Assembly (NCBI RefSeq): GCF_000956545.1
Contig: NZ_JYIT01000077.1
Coordinates: forward strand, 1-64,000
DNA from: Microbacterium azadirachtae
GTDB taxonomy: Bacteria > Actinomycetota > Actinomycetes > Actinomycetales > Microbacteriaceae
DNA length: 64,000 bases
Reading direction: 5' to 3'
Shown: positions 8,219 to 16,260 of the stretch, one piece after another
Position numbering within the stretch: position 1 is the stretch's first letter
How the letters are laid out: each line of letters opens with the position of its first letter
Translations under genes and position numbers: made by a program
The notes under the pieces: model-generated
Databases searched by the model: none
What the model was told of the DNA's origin: nothing
The model's input: only the letters and a program-made list of their open reading frames with translations

Positions 8219-9091
8219 CTAGCGGGAGCTCGTGCCTTCTGCGCGCATTCTCCCAGGGGTGGCGAGCCCCGCGGCGGCGAACGCGCGCCTCATCCCGCTG
8301 CTGTTGCGGAAGCCGGAGTGCAAGGCGATGTCGAGGACACCCATTCCGGCGTAGTCCTCATCGCGGATCAGCTCGCACGCCAGGTCGACCCGGAGCATGC
8401 GCAACTCGGCAGCCGGGCTGCTGCCGGCGGCGGCGAAGACCCGTTGCAGCTGTCGCAGCGAGAGATGGAGCGCCTTCGATACGGCTTGAACGGTGAAGCT
8501 CGGGTCGCTCCGGTTCATGAGCATCAGGGTTCGCGCCCGCGCGATCATCGCGGTGTCGTTGGGGCCGGGCAACGGGGTCGGCGCCGTTTCCACGAGCATG
8601 CCGAAGACCATCTCCACAAGAAGTCGCTCGACCAGATAGTCGGAATACAGGGTGGGATCGGATTGCTCCGTGAGCAGAGAGGCGAGAAACGACCACGCGG
8701 CACGAATCAGAGGAGAGTTCGTCTCCACGCGAGTCGCGGCACGCATCACCGGCTCGATCTCGCGGACAGAGGACCAGGGGAGCCAGACCGCCATCACGCT
8801 GGTCGCCGCCGTCGCGGACAGTTGGAGTGGATGGCGAGGGTGAAGGAAGACGGCGCGTGCCTCGCCGCCGCGGTCTCGTCCGAGGAGACGGATCGGCCGC
8901 TGGGAGAAGAGCATTCCGGCGACGGCGTCGGAGTCGTCGTGTGCCGACTGCGCCGGCCAAGAGAGCCTCGAGCCCGCGTCGAAAAGGTGATGAGTCGTCA
9001 GGACGCGTCTGAAGGGAGCCGTCGCGATAGGGCGAGTCCACTCGGCGCCCAGACGACCCAGAACGGTCGCGGCATTCCCCCTGCCGATCAT
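8219..9091 (-). CDS. AraC-family transcriptional regulator (second of three)
   Basis: 290 aa. The N-terminal half is an AraC-binding-domain-like region similar in layout to its neighbours. The C-terminal HTH pair is clear: TVQAVSKALHLSLRQLQRVF followed by VLDIALHSGFRNSSGMRRAF, the second keeping the family's IAxxxGFxxxSxxxRxF pattern. The start ATG at 9091 has GGAGGG seven bases upstream. It is convergent with the first AraC gene (74-base gap) and points away from the third's end. Target genes are unknown; the nearest non-regulatory gene is the anchored surface protein. Confidence 0.82.
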   Translation of the reverse strand: MIGRGNAATVLGRLGAEWTRPIATAPFRRVLTTHHLFDAGSRLSWPAQSAHDDSDAVAGMLFSQRPIRLLGRDRGGEARAVFLHPRHPLQLSATAATSVMAVWLPWSSVREIEPVMRAATRVETNSPLIRAAWSFLASLLTEQSDPTLYSDYLVERLLVEMVFGMLVETAPTPLPGPNDTAMIARARTLMLMNRSDPSFTVQAVSKALHLSLRQLQRVFAAAGSSPAAELRMLRVDLACELIRDEDYAGMGVLDIALHSGFRNSSGMRRAFAAAGLATPGRMRAEGTSSR

Positions 9092-9232
9092 GCTCCGCCC
9101 TCCCAGAGTCGCGATTGTTCACCGACGCCCCGGTCGACTAGGAAAAAGCTAGTTCGCGTGTCGCGCCTCGACGCCAGCGAGGAGGGAACGCGCGACATGT
9201 CGGCACAGGATGCAAACACTTCGTCCGGCATC

Positions 9233-10255
9233 TCAGTGCGGGTCTCGATCAGGATGATCCGCCGGGTCCGGAAGGTGCGGGTCGGCGGGCGCGGCGAGCC
9301 CGTCCCGCGCCGGGTTGAGCGAGGCGATCGCCCGAGCGAGAGCGCGTCGACTGCCGAAGCCCGAGGACTCGAGTGCGGCGTCGAGCAGTCGCCCGGACTG
9401 TTCGCTGAGAGTGTGCGGATCCACACCCAGCTGGCGCGCCACCTCTTTGAGCCGGCGCTGCAGGATCTCCGTGCGAGGAGTCGAGTGGTGGCTCTCGAAC
9501 GCGCGATACAGCTGCGATCGGGACAGGTACAGCATCTTCGCGAGGGTCGCGGCATTGAAGCCGGGGGAGCTGAAGTGCTGATCGATGATCATCCTCGCAT
9601 CGCGGACGAGTCGGTCGTGCGCACCAGGCTTCGTCTCTTTGTCGCCCCCGAGCTCATCGAGCATCGTGGCTGCCAGGAGATCGACCACGGCGGGACGCCG
9701 GTACGCGTTGCCGGGAAGCGCGACATCGAGGCGCTCGTTGAACATCGCGTTCAACATGGAGACCAGCGCCTGCGGCGTCGCACGTTCCAGGACGACGATG
9801 TCGCCGAGGCGCAGGCGTTCGGCGAGCACGGCGATCTCCCGTGAAGGGAGGCTGATCTCGTACACGGCGACATGCGCGCGGTGTCCGATGGTGACGCCCA
9901 GCGAGGTGTCGAGCACCGCGAGCTGGTCGTGTTGCAGCACCTTCGAGCCCAAGGGCGTCTCGATCGTCATAGCGCCTTCGACCGATCCCACGACCAGCAC
10001 CCGACCCTCCGACGGGCGGGATGCGCGCACGCCGCAGCTGGACCAGATCCGTGAGAACTGGACGTTGGCGAAGACGATGTGGTCCGCGAACAGGTGAGAG
10101 TCGCTCTGGCCGTGAGAGAAGGTCCAGCCCAGTCGGTGGAAGTCCGTGCGGACGTCGTCGCCGTGCGATGCGATTCCGTAGTACGCGTAACTGCGTTCAG
10201 GACGCGGGGGAGGGACAGGCACGGTCGACGCGGCGGTTCTTTCGATCGAGGTCAT
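9233..10255 (-). CDS. AraC-family transcriptional regulator (third of three)
   Basis: 340 aa from the ATG at 10255; an in-frame ATG at 10303 is possible. Residues ~20-200 are an AraC-like sensing domain (YAYYGIASHGDDV at the N-terminus, then GRVLVVGSVEGAMTIET). The double HTH occupies ~230-330: NAATLAKMLYLSRSQLYRAF, then a second unit ending SGFGSRRALARAIASL. The tail after residue ~325 is Pro/Asp/His rich and probably disordered. A long gene-free stretch with two direct repeats lies upstream, suiting its own regulation. No strong ribosome-binding site precedes either start. Confidence 0.78.
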   Translation of the reverse strand: MTSIERTAASTVPVPPPRPERSYAYYGIASHGDDVRTDFHRLGWTFSHGQSDSHLFADHIVFANVQFSRIWSSCGVRASRPSEGRVLVVGSVEGAMTIETPLGSKVLQHDQLAVLDTSLGVTIGHRAHVAVYEISLPSREIAVLAERLRLGDIVVLERATPQALVSMLNAMFNERLDVALPGNAYRRPAVVDLLAATMLDELGGDKETKPGAHDRLVRDARMIIDQHFSSPGFNAATLAKMLYLSRSQLYRAFESHHSTPRTEILQRRLKEVARQLGVDPHTLSEQSGRLLDAALESSGFGSRRALARAIASLNPARDGLAAPADPHLPDPADHPDRDPH

Positions 10256-10573
10256 GGTTCGTCGTGGAGCGGCGTCGCCGCGAGCGAGCATGCGTGCCGT
10301 CACCGGTCAGAGGCTTCCGTGCCGGTGCCGGTGCGGGTGAGGTGCTCGTGGCGGGGAGCCGGACCGCTTCTACCGCAGGCTGTCTTCGAAGAGCGGGAGC
10401 GGGTCCAGAGCGCAACGGGTCGACTCCGGGCAGCACCGGGCGGAAGAGTTCATGAATGGTCCTCGCGTGTATGGAACAAGTCGGCACGCGCATCGGGGGA
10501 CACAGCGCTCGTACCAGGTGGGGAGGTGTGCCCAGGTTCGCAGTGCCCTCGACGGCGCGGAAGGTCACTCGCG

Positions 10574-10612
10574 TTCCTTGCGACAAATGACTAAGTTTCC
10601 TGCGACAGAATG
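10574..10612. promoter_or_regulatory. Two direct repeats, candidate AraC-type operator
   Basis: TTCCTTGCGACAAATG and TTTCCTGCGACAGAATG share the core TTCC(T)TGCGACA with starts 22-23 bases apart, about two helical turns. Tandem half-sites of this size and spacing are typical of AraC-family binding sites. They lie ~320 bases upstream of the third AraC gene, so linkage to it is inferred. Confidence 0.4.
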
Positions 10613-10792
10613 TCCGATCCGCGGCGGAAGACCGTGGCGACGTCCTGCGGCCAGGGCGCTCTGTCGCTGCAAGCTGCGTGAATGTCCCTCGTTTGTGCGC
10701 GGGGTGGCGTCGTCGGCACTCCCTCGCCGAGGATCTAGCTGTCGCGATTCGCAGTCAGCGGCACAGGAACCCGGCGTTGCGAGGTTCCCAGG

Positions 10793-10837
10793 AGGTGCCT
10801 CACCGGCTCGCGTGCCAGCGGAATGCGTGAGGCACCT
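10793..10837 (-). terminator. Hairpin terminator of the 58-aa gene
   Basis: Perfect 11-bp arms (AGGTGCCTCAC and its complement) starting 33 bases after the stop codon of the small minus-strand gene at 10871. Confidence 0.6.
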
Positions 10838-10870
10838 TCACGTCGTCCATGGCGCTTCAGTCGTTCGTGC

Positions 10871-11047
10871 TCACCTGTGCAGAATGTAAAGCGCCGCGAT
10901 TCCGAGAATCACCGCGCCGAATGCGATCATCGCCCACACCGGTGCCCCCGCGACCTCTCTCAGAAGCCAGGGTGTCGAATACTCCTGGCTCGGGCGAGAC
11001 GTGCGATCCGATTTCGTGTTTCCGGTATGCCAGAATTTTTTCCCCAT
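10871..11047 (-). CDS. Small single-span membrane protein, 58 aa
   Basis: An ORF of 58 codons, ATG at 11047. The protein begins MGKKFWHTGNTKSDRTS, has a polar Ser/Thr-rich N-terminal half and ends in one membrane helix (APVWAMIAFGAVILGIAALY, residues ~35-54) with the short tail ILHR. The layout suggests a C-tail-anchored small protein with the N-terminus in the cytoplasm or outside; orientation is unclear. A TAGGTT box lies six bases before the ATG, the spacing of a leaderless actinobacterial transcript, and a hairpin follows the stop. I do not recognise a family. Its independence from the neighbours and clean helix make it likely real. Confidence 0.55.
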   Translation of the reverse strand: MGKKFWHTGNTKSDRTSRPSQEYSTPWLLREVAGAPVWAMIAFGAVILGIAALYILHR

Positions 11048-11053
11048 CTGGAT

Positions 11054-11059
11054 AACCTA
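11054..11059 (-). promoter_or_regulatory. -10 box for a leaderless transcript of the 58-aa gene
   Basis: TAGGTT on the minus strand, six bases upstream of the ATG at 11047. This spacing would start the RNA at or next to the start codon. No clear -35 was seen. Confidence 0.4.
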
Positions 11060-11168
11060 CGTTCGACCCCGTGGCCGCGATTACCCACGAAAGAACGACG
11101 CGACATCCTGACGACTCCGCGATGCAGAACGACTGCCCTTCGGAGCGACGCTCGGCATCGGCCTCTGG

Positions 11169-11669
11169 TCAGCGGTGCGCCGTGACCACGAAGGCCCGGA
11201 GCGGCGTGCGGATCGGGCCGGTGCCGAAGCGCTGCGCGAGGAGCTCCGCAGCGATCGCCTCGATCCGGGCGCGGACCCGGTCGCCGTACGGCTCGAGCTC
11301 TGCGCGCAGCGGGCTGCCGTGCGGGAGCGCGGCGGCCGCGGCGGCCGCCGACTGCGCCGCTCCGATCAGGTCGACCGCCTCGACGGCGTCGACCACGAGG
11401 CCGCCCGCCTCGGCATCGCGGCGGATCTCCTCGGGATCGTGATACCCGTGCGCGACGCGGGTGATCACGTTCGGCGGCGCATCGGGAAGCACCTGCCGGT
11501 ACGCCTCGTCGACGGCCCGCGCGACCGCGTTGGTCTCGACCGCGTCCCAGGTGGAGAACAGCGCCGCGCCGCCCGGGCGCGGCACCCGGTGGACCTGCCG
11601 ATGCGCGGCCGGCCGATCCGGGAAGAACATCACGCCGAACTGCCGTCGGCCCGACGCTGTCCAGGGCAC
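11169..11669 (-). pseudogene. 5'-truncated SAM-dependent methyltransferase remnant
   Basis: The open frame matches only the C-terminal ~60% of a class I methyltransferase: QFGVMFFPDRPAAHRQVHRV, then the RPGGAALFSTWD strand and HGYHDPEEI, ending FVVTAH. The SAM-binding motif I (GxGxG) and the whole N-terminal half, normally ~90-100 residues, are missing. The first matching residues lie only ~35 bases from the stop of the upstream regulator, so no room remains for them. It therefore cannot bind SAM in the usual way and is best read as a deletion remnant. It may still be translated by read-through, but function is doubtful. Confidence 0.7.
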
Positions 11670-11681
11670 AGGAACGGATGC

Positions 11682-12926
11682 TCAGCCCGGCGAGGGCGCG
11701 TCGATCAGGCGGTAGCGGCTGCCTGGCCTGCCCTTGGTGCTGTAGTCCAGGCTGCGCGAGGCGCGGCCGACGCTGGCCAGGTACTCGAGATAGCGTCGTG
11801 CGCTGACCCGGGACATCGACAGCGTTTCCGCGACCTCCGTAGCGGAGGCGTCGTCGCGGGCGGCGAGCGCCCGCACCACGCGGTCCAGCGTCTCGGTGCT
11901 GAGGCCCTTCGGAACGCCCGCACGCTGCCGGAACGCGATGATGGCGTCGGCGGCGTCGACCCGGCGCACCACGTCGTGCAGCTCGGTGTGATCGCGCAGG
12001 AGCAGCGTCGCCTCGGCGCGGGCCCCGTCCACGGTCGACCCTGTGCTGCGGGCGACCACGACGCGAGGACCGAGGATCACCGGCCGCCCCGAGGGCTCGC
12101 CCTCGTCCAGGATCTTCACGAGCTCCGGGGGCAGGGCCTCCGCGGCCGCGGCTCCGGTGAGGGTGTCGGTATCGCGGCCGACCAGGTCGGCTCCGGCGTC
12201 GTTCACGAGCGTGATCACGCCGTCCTCGTCGACGACGATGACGCCCTCGCTGAGACGGTGCATCGTGGTCTCGTGGCTCTTCACGAGCGCCGTGATCTGC
12301 TCGGGCTCGAGGCGATGGATGCGGGCGCGGATGACCGAGGTCACCCACGCCGCGCCGAGCAGGCCGATGAGGGCGGCCGCGAGCATGGCGCCGATGAGCC
12401 AGGCGAGATTGCCGATGAAGTCGGCGCGCAGCTCCGACTCCAGGATCCCGACGGACACGGTGCCGATCACCGATCCCGCGTCGCTCCGGACCGGCACCTT
12501 CACCCGCCAGCTCGTGCCGAGCGTGCCCGTCTGCGTGCCGACGTAGACCTCGCCGGAGAGCGGGATCGACGGATCGGTGGAGACCTTCTTGCCGATCAGT
12601 GCCGGGTTCGGGTGGGAGTACCGGATGCCGTGGGCGTCGGCCACCACCACGTAAGCGAGGTCGGAGGCCTCTCGGATCACCTCGGCGACCGGCTGGATCG
12701 TCGAGGACGGATCCGCATCGCGGAAGGCCTCGCGGATCGTCGGCAGCGACGCGATCGACTGTGCGACGGCCTGCATCCGATCCCGGTACGAGTCGCGGAT
12801 CGCCCGCTCCTGGAACGCGCCCGCAGCAAGGCCCGCGGCGATCGTCACGACGCACAGGATCAGCGCCTGCAGGGCGAGCAGCTGTGCGCGCAGCGTCATG
12901 CGCGCCGGCATCGTCTTCGAGGCCAT
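11682..12926 (-). CDS. CitA-type membrane sensor fused to a CitB-type HTH (no kinase, no receiver)
   Basis: 414 aa. Residues ~15-37 are a first membrane helix, ~40-170 an extracytoplasmic cache domain of the DcuS/CitA kind (HGIRYSHPNPALIGKK), ~173-197 a second helix, and ~217-310 a cytoplasmic PAS domain (GVIVVDEDGVITLVNDAG). After LLRDHTELHDVVRRVD, where CitA kinases continue into the His-box, the sequence jumps at ~322-338 to VPKGLSTETLDRVVRAL and a winged HTH (ATEVAETLSMSRVSARRYLEYL), which is the C-terminal DNA-binding domain of the partner response regulator. Kinase core and receiver are absent. It is divergent from tctCBA and would normally control it. It could act as a membrane one-component regulator or be a deletion product. 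Start choice is uncertain. Confidence 0.8.
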   Translation of the reverse strand: MASKTMPARMTLRAQLLALQALILCVVTIAAGLAAGAFQERAIRDSYRDRMQAVAQSIASLPTIREAFRDADPSSTIQPVAEVIREASDLAYVVVADAHGIRYSHPNPALIGKKVSTDPSIPLSGEVYVGTQTGTLGTSWRVKVPVRSDAGSVIGTVSVGILESELRADFIGNLAWLIGAMLAAALIGLLGAAWVTSVIRARIHRLEPEQITALVKSHETTMHRLSEGVIVVDEDGVITLVNDAGADLVGRDTDTLTGAAAAEALPPELVKILDEGEPSGRPVILGPRVVVARSTGSTVDGARAEATLLLRDHTELHDVVRRVDAADAIIAFRQRAGVPKGLSTETLDRVVRALAARDDASATEVAETLSMSRVSARRYLEYLASVGRASRSLDYSTKGRPGSRYRLIDAPSPG

Positions 12927-12982
12927 TCGTCCATTGTGCACGCGCGCGCGAGGACCGGAGCCCGCCTGACGATGCCGATCAC

Positions 12983-13010
12983 GACCAATAGTTGCGTAAC
13001 TCGGACCAAT
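12983..13010. promoter_or_regulatory. Phased direct repeats upstream of tctC
   Basis: GACCAAT occurs twice, at 12983-12989 and 13004-13010, exactly 21 bases apart. It lies between the divergent sensor/HTH gene and tctC, about 75 bases upstream of the latter. Two helical turns between identical half-sites fit a dimeric activator, plausibly the divergent regulator. Confidence 0.45.
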
Positions 13011-13085
13011 GCTTCCGGAACCCTCGCGGACCCTCGGCCGATCCCTACCGTGGCAGGGCACCAAGAGCACTCGAGGAGGAGTGAA

Positions 13086-14105
13086 GTGAGAACTGCGATG
13101 AAGCGTTCGATGGGGGCCCTGGCCCTCGCCACGGCCGGCCTGCTGGCCCTGTCCGCCTGTTCCGGCGGAGCGTCGGCAGGCGGCGCCGGCAAGGAGTCCG
13201 CGAAGAAGACGACGGCCGTGTCGATCGTCGTCCCGGCCGACCCCGGAGGCGGCTGGGATCAGACCGGCCGTGCGATCTCGAAGACCCTGCTCGACGAGAA
13301 GATCGTCACCTCGGCATCGGTCACCAACGTGGGCGGCGCCGGCGGCACGGTGGGCCTCGCACAGCTCGCCAACGAGAAGAACCCCGACACGCTGATGGTC
13401 ACCGGTCTGGTGATGGTCGGCGCGGTCGAGACGAACAAGGCGAAGGTGCGGATCGAGGACACCACTCCGATCGCTCGGCTCACCGACGAGCCGCTCGTCG
13501 TGGTCGTCCCGGCCGCGTCCCCGTACAAGACGCTCGAGGATCTGGTGAAGGACATCGTCGCCAAGGGCCAGGGCGTCACCGTGACCGGTGGATCGGCCGG
13601 AGGCGCCGACCACATCCTCGCGGGGCTGCTGCTCGAGGCGGCCGGGCTCAAGGGCGCCGATATCGCGCAGAAGCTGAACTACGTGCCCAACTCGGGCGGC
13701 GGAGAGGCGACGTCGCTCATCATCGGGAACCAGGTGTCGGCGGGCATCTCCGGGGTGGGTGAGTTCGTGCAGCACATCGAGTCCGGCGACATGCGCGCGC
13801 TCGCCGTCTCGTCCGAGAAGACGGTGGCGCAGCTCCCCGACACCCCCACCATCACCGACGAGGGCTACGACGTCGTGCTCACGAACTGGCGCGGTGTCGT
13901 CGCCCCGGGCGGCATCGACGAGGCCCGCAAGGCCGAGCTGGAGCGGGTCGTCACCGCGCTCCACGACACGGGCGCGTGGAGCGGCGTGCTGAAGGAGCGC
14001 GGCTGGAACGACGCTTTCCTCGTCGGGGCGGAGTTCGACGAGTTCCTCGCCGGCAACATCAAGGACGTCTCGGCGACGCTGAAGAACATCGGCCTGGTCG
14101 GCTGA
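13086..14105 (+). CDS. tctC: Tripartite tricarboxylate transporter substrate-binding lipoprotein
   Basis: 339 aa. The N-terminus has a signal with lipobox ALSAC, so the protein is anchored to the outer membrane face. The body has the Bug/TctC fold signatures: SIVVPADPGGGWDQTGRAI near the start (the carboxylate-binding P-x-x-x-G-G-x-D loop), VTNVGGAGGTVGLAQLA, and TGGSAGGADHILAGLL. It captures a di- or tricarboxylate (exact substrate unknown) and delivers it to TctAB. The GTG at 13086 follows AGGAGGAG and is preferred over the in-frame ATG at 13098. It is first in the tctCBA operon, two bases before tctB. Confidence 0.9.
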   Translation: MRTAMKRSMGALALATAGLLALSACSGGASAGGAGKESAKKTTAVSIVVPADPGGGWDQTGRAISKTLLDEKIVTSASVTNVGGAGGTVGLAQLANEKNPDTLMVTGLVMVGAVETNKAKVRIEDTTPIARLTDEPLVVVVPAASPYKTLEDLVKDIVAKGQGVTVTGGSAGGADHILAGLLLEAAGLKGADIAQKLNYVPNSGGGEATSLIIGNQVSAGISGVGEFVQHIESGDMRALAVSSEKTVAQLPDTPTITDEGYDVVLTNWRGVVAPGGIDEARKAELERVVTALHDTGAWSGVLKERGWNDAFLVGAEFDEFLAGNIKDVSATLKNIGLVG

Positions 14106-14106
14106 G

Positions 14107-14664
14107 ATGACCACAGGGACTCCGGGGACGGATCCCTCGCTCGTGCGGGTCGGCGAGATCCGGCCCGCACGACCGTCCGTCCCGGTGGGCGAGCTCGTGT
14201 TCGCCCTCATCATGCTCGGGCTCGGGATCTTCGCCCTCGTCGGCGTCTTCGGGATCCGCGTGCCCGCCGGGGCCACGGTCGGGCCGACCGTGTTCCCGAT
14301 CCTCGTGTCCGCGATCCTGCTGGTGGCCTCGGTCGCCGTGCTGGTCGGCGTGCTCCGCGGACAGCGGGCGCAGGCGGAGGAGGGGGAGGACATCGATGAG
14401 AGCCTGCCGACCGACTGGCTCACGCTCGCGAAGATCACCGCGCTCGTCGTCGCGCACCTCGCTCTGCTCGAGTACATCGGCTGGGCGCCGGCCGCCGCAC
14501 TGCTGTTCGGCGGCGTCGCCTGGTCGCTCGGAGCGAAGCGCTGGTGGCTGGCGTTCGTGATCGGGGCCGCGGTGGCGCTGGTCGTGCAGATCGTGTTCGG
14601 CGGCCTGCTGGGGCTCTCGCTTCCGTGGGGTCCGCTGCTCGGCTGGCTGGGAGGGATGTTCTGA
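14107..14664 (+). CDS. tctB: Tripartite tricarboxylate transporter small membrane subunit
   Basis: 185 aa with four hydrophobic segments (about residues 28-48, 58-80, 105-140, 150-180), the usual layout of TctB. The phrase [18 protein letters not shown] is a family hallmark (G-x-x-x-FP). It pairs with TctA to form the secondary-transport unit, probably driven by Na+ or H+. Its stop codon overlaps the tctA start by one base, so translation is coupled. A polar loop rich in Glu/Asp (residues ~88-102) separates helices 2 and 3. Confidence 0.88.
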   Translation: MTTGTPGTDPSLVRVGEIRPARPSVPVGELVFALIMLGLGIFALVGVFGIRVPAGATVGPTVFPILVSAILLVASVAVLVGVLRGQRAQAEEGEDIDESLPTDWLTLAKITALVVAHLALLEYIGWAPAAALLFGGVAWSLGAKRWWLAFVIGAAVALVVQIVFGGLLGLSLPWGPLLGWLGGMF

Positions 14665-16211
14665 TGGACAGCTGGAACCTGCTCATGGAGGGTTTCGCGA
14701 CGGCGCTGCAGCCGCAGTACCTCGTGTTCGCCTTCCTCGGCGTGCTGCTGGGCACCGCCGTCGGCGTGCTGCCGGGCATCGGCCCCGCGATGACGGTGGC
14801 GCTGCTCCTGCCGTTGACCTACACGCTGGAACCCGCTGCGGCGCTCATCACGTTCGCCGGGATCTACTACGGCGGGATGTACGGCGGATCCACCACGAGC
14901 ATCCTGTTGAACACGCCCGGAGAATCCGCCTCGATCGTGACGGCGATCGAGGGCAACAAGATGGCCAAGCTCGGCCGGGGAGCGGCGGCGCTCGCGACCG
15001 CCGCGATCGGATCCTTCGTCGCCGGCTCGATCGCCACGCTCGGCCTCACGCTGCTGGCCCCTGTGCTCGCGCGGTTCGCCGTGAACCTCGGTCCCGCCGA
15101 CTACGTCGCCCTCATCGTGATCGCGTTCGTGACCGTGGGTGCGCTGCTGGGCTCGTCGGTGCCGCGCGGCATGGTGTCGCTCGGGGTCGGCCTGTTCCTC
15201 GGCCTGATCGGCACCGAGGTGCTGTCCGGCCAGCAGCGGTACACGCTGGGCCTGCTGCCGCTCGCCGACGGGATCGACGTCGTGCTCGTGGCCGTCGGCC
15301 TCTTCGCGGTGGGGGAGACGCTCTACGTCGCAGCCCGGCTGCGACACGGTCCGATCGCCCTCATCCCGGTGGCGCGGGGCTGGCGCAGCTGGATGAGCCG
15401 CGAGGACTGGAAGCGCTCATGGAAGCCTTGGCTGCGCGGCACGGCGATCGGGTTCCCGATCGGCACGATCCCGGCGGGCGGCGCCGACGTGGCGACGTTC
15501 CTCTCCTATGCGGCGGAACGGAAGCTGTCCCGGCACAAGGGCGAGTTCGGCCGTGGTGCGATCGAGGGCGTGGCGGGCCCGGAGGCGGCGAACAACGCTG
15601 CGGCCGCGGGCGTGCTCGTGCCGCTGCTCACGCTCGGGCTGCCCACCACCGCGACGGCCGCCATCATCATCACGGCGTTCCAGTCGTACGGGATCCAGCC
15701 GGGCCCGCAGCTGTTCAGCAGCCAGCCGGGACTGGTCTGGGCCCTGGTGGCGAGCCTGTACATCGGCAACGTGATCCTGCTGGTCCTGAACCTCCCGCTC
15801 GTGGGGATGTGGGTCAAGCTCCTGCAGATCCCGCGACCCTACCTGTACGCGGGGATCCTCCTGTTCGCCTGCTTCGGCGCCTACGCGGTCAACTTCTCGG
15901 TCGTCGACATCCTGATCCTGCTGATCATCGGCGTGCTCGGGTTCTTCATGCGCCGGTACGGCTACCCGGTCGCGCCGCTGGTCGTGGGCATGATCCTGGG
16001 GCCGATGGGCGAGGCGCAGCTGCGTCGAGCGCTGCAGCTGAGCCAGGGGGATCTGACGACGCTGGTGATGCATCCGTTCGCCGCGTCGGCATACGGTGTG
16101 CTGGCGCTGCTCATCGCCGGAGGGCTCTGGCTCAAGCGTCGACAGCGCCGCTACGAGCTCGCGCTCACCGAGTCGATCGCGGTGCCGGTGTCGGCGGATC
16201 GGGAGATCTGA
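14664..16211 (+). CDS. tctA: Tripartite tricarboxylate transporter large membrane subunit
   Basis: 515 aa, about eleven to twelve membrane helices. Conserved TctA signatures are intact: [20 protein letters not shown] near residue 35, [20 protein letters not shown] near 75, and [15 protein letters not shown] plus [13 protein letters not shown] in the second half, the inverted-repeat substrate-binding loops. It moves the carboxylate delivered by TctC across the membrane. The ATG overlaps the tctB stop (TGATG). It ends the operon; an imperfect GC hairpin follows near 16256. The usual two-component system for such transporters is replaced here by the divergent fused regulator. Confidence 0.92.
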   Translation: MDSWNLLMEGFATALQPQYLVFAFLGVLLGTAVGVLPGIGPAMTVALLLPLTYTLEPAAALITFAGIYYGGMYGGSTTSILLNTPGESASIVTAIEGNKMAKLGRGAAALATAAIGSFVAGSIATLGLTLLAPVLARFAVNLGPADYVALIVIAFVTVGALLGSSVPRGMVSLGVGLFLGLIGTEVLSGQQRYTLGLLPLADGIDVVLVAVGLFAVGETLYVAARLRHGPIALIPVARGWRSWMSREDWKRSWKPWLRGTAIGFPIGTIPAGGADVATFLSYAAERKLSRHKGEFGRGAIEGVAGPEAANNAAAAGVLVPLLTLGLPTTATAAIIITAFQSYGIQPGPQLFSSQPGLVWALVASLYIGNVILLVLNLPLVGMWVKLLQIPRPYLYAGILLFACFGAYAVNFSVVDILILLIIGVLGFFMRRYGYPVAPLVVGMILGPMGEAQLRRALQLSQGDLTTLVMHPFAASAYGVLALLIAGGLWLKRRQRRYELALTESIAVPVSADREI

Positions 16212-16260
16212 GCCGTCACCCGTGCCTGGGGGTCGGGGCCGCATCCGCGGCGCCCGGCCC

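Larger units (their letters stand above)
10256..10870. other. Long gene-poor region with repeats and a terminator
   Basis: 615 bases with no convincing gene. It contains two direct repeats at 10574-10612 and a hairpin at 10793-10837 that fits as terminator of the small minus-strand gene ending at 10871. Open frames here are short on homology and atypical in composition. Confidence 0.55.

Noticed and set aside
10452..10889. A 145-codon plus-strand frame in the gene-poor region
   Set aside because: Cys/Arg-rich with no recognisable domain, crosses a hairpin and overlaps the end of the 58-aa gene on the other strand.
11682..15347. A 1221-codon open frame on the minus strand running through tctCBA
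   Set aside because: Only the part from 12926 leftward encodes recognisable domains. The rest is antisense to three clear transporter genes and reads as Arg/His/Asp-rich shadow translation typical of high-GC DNA.
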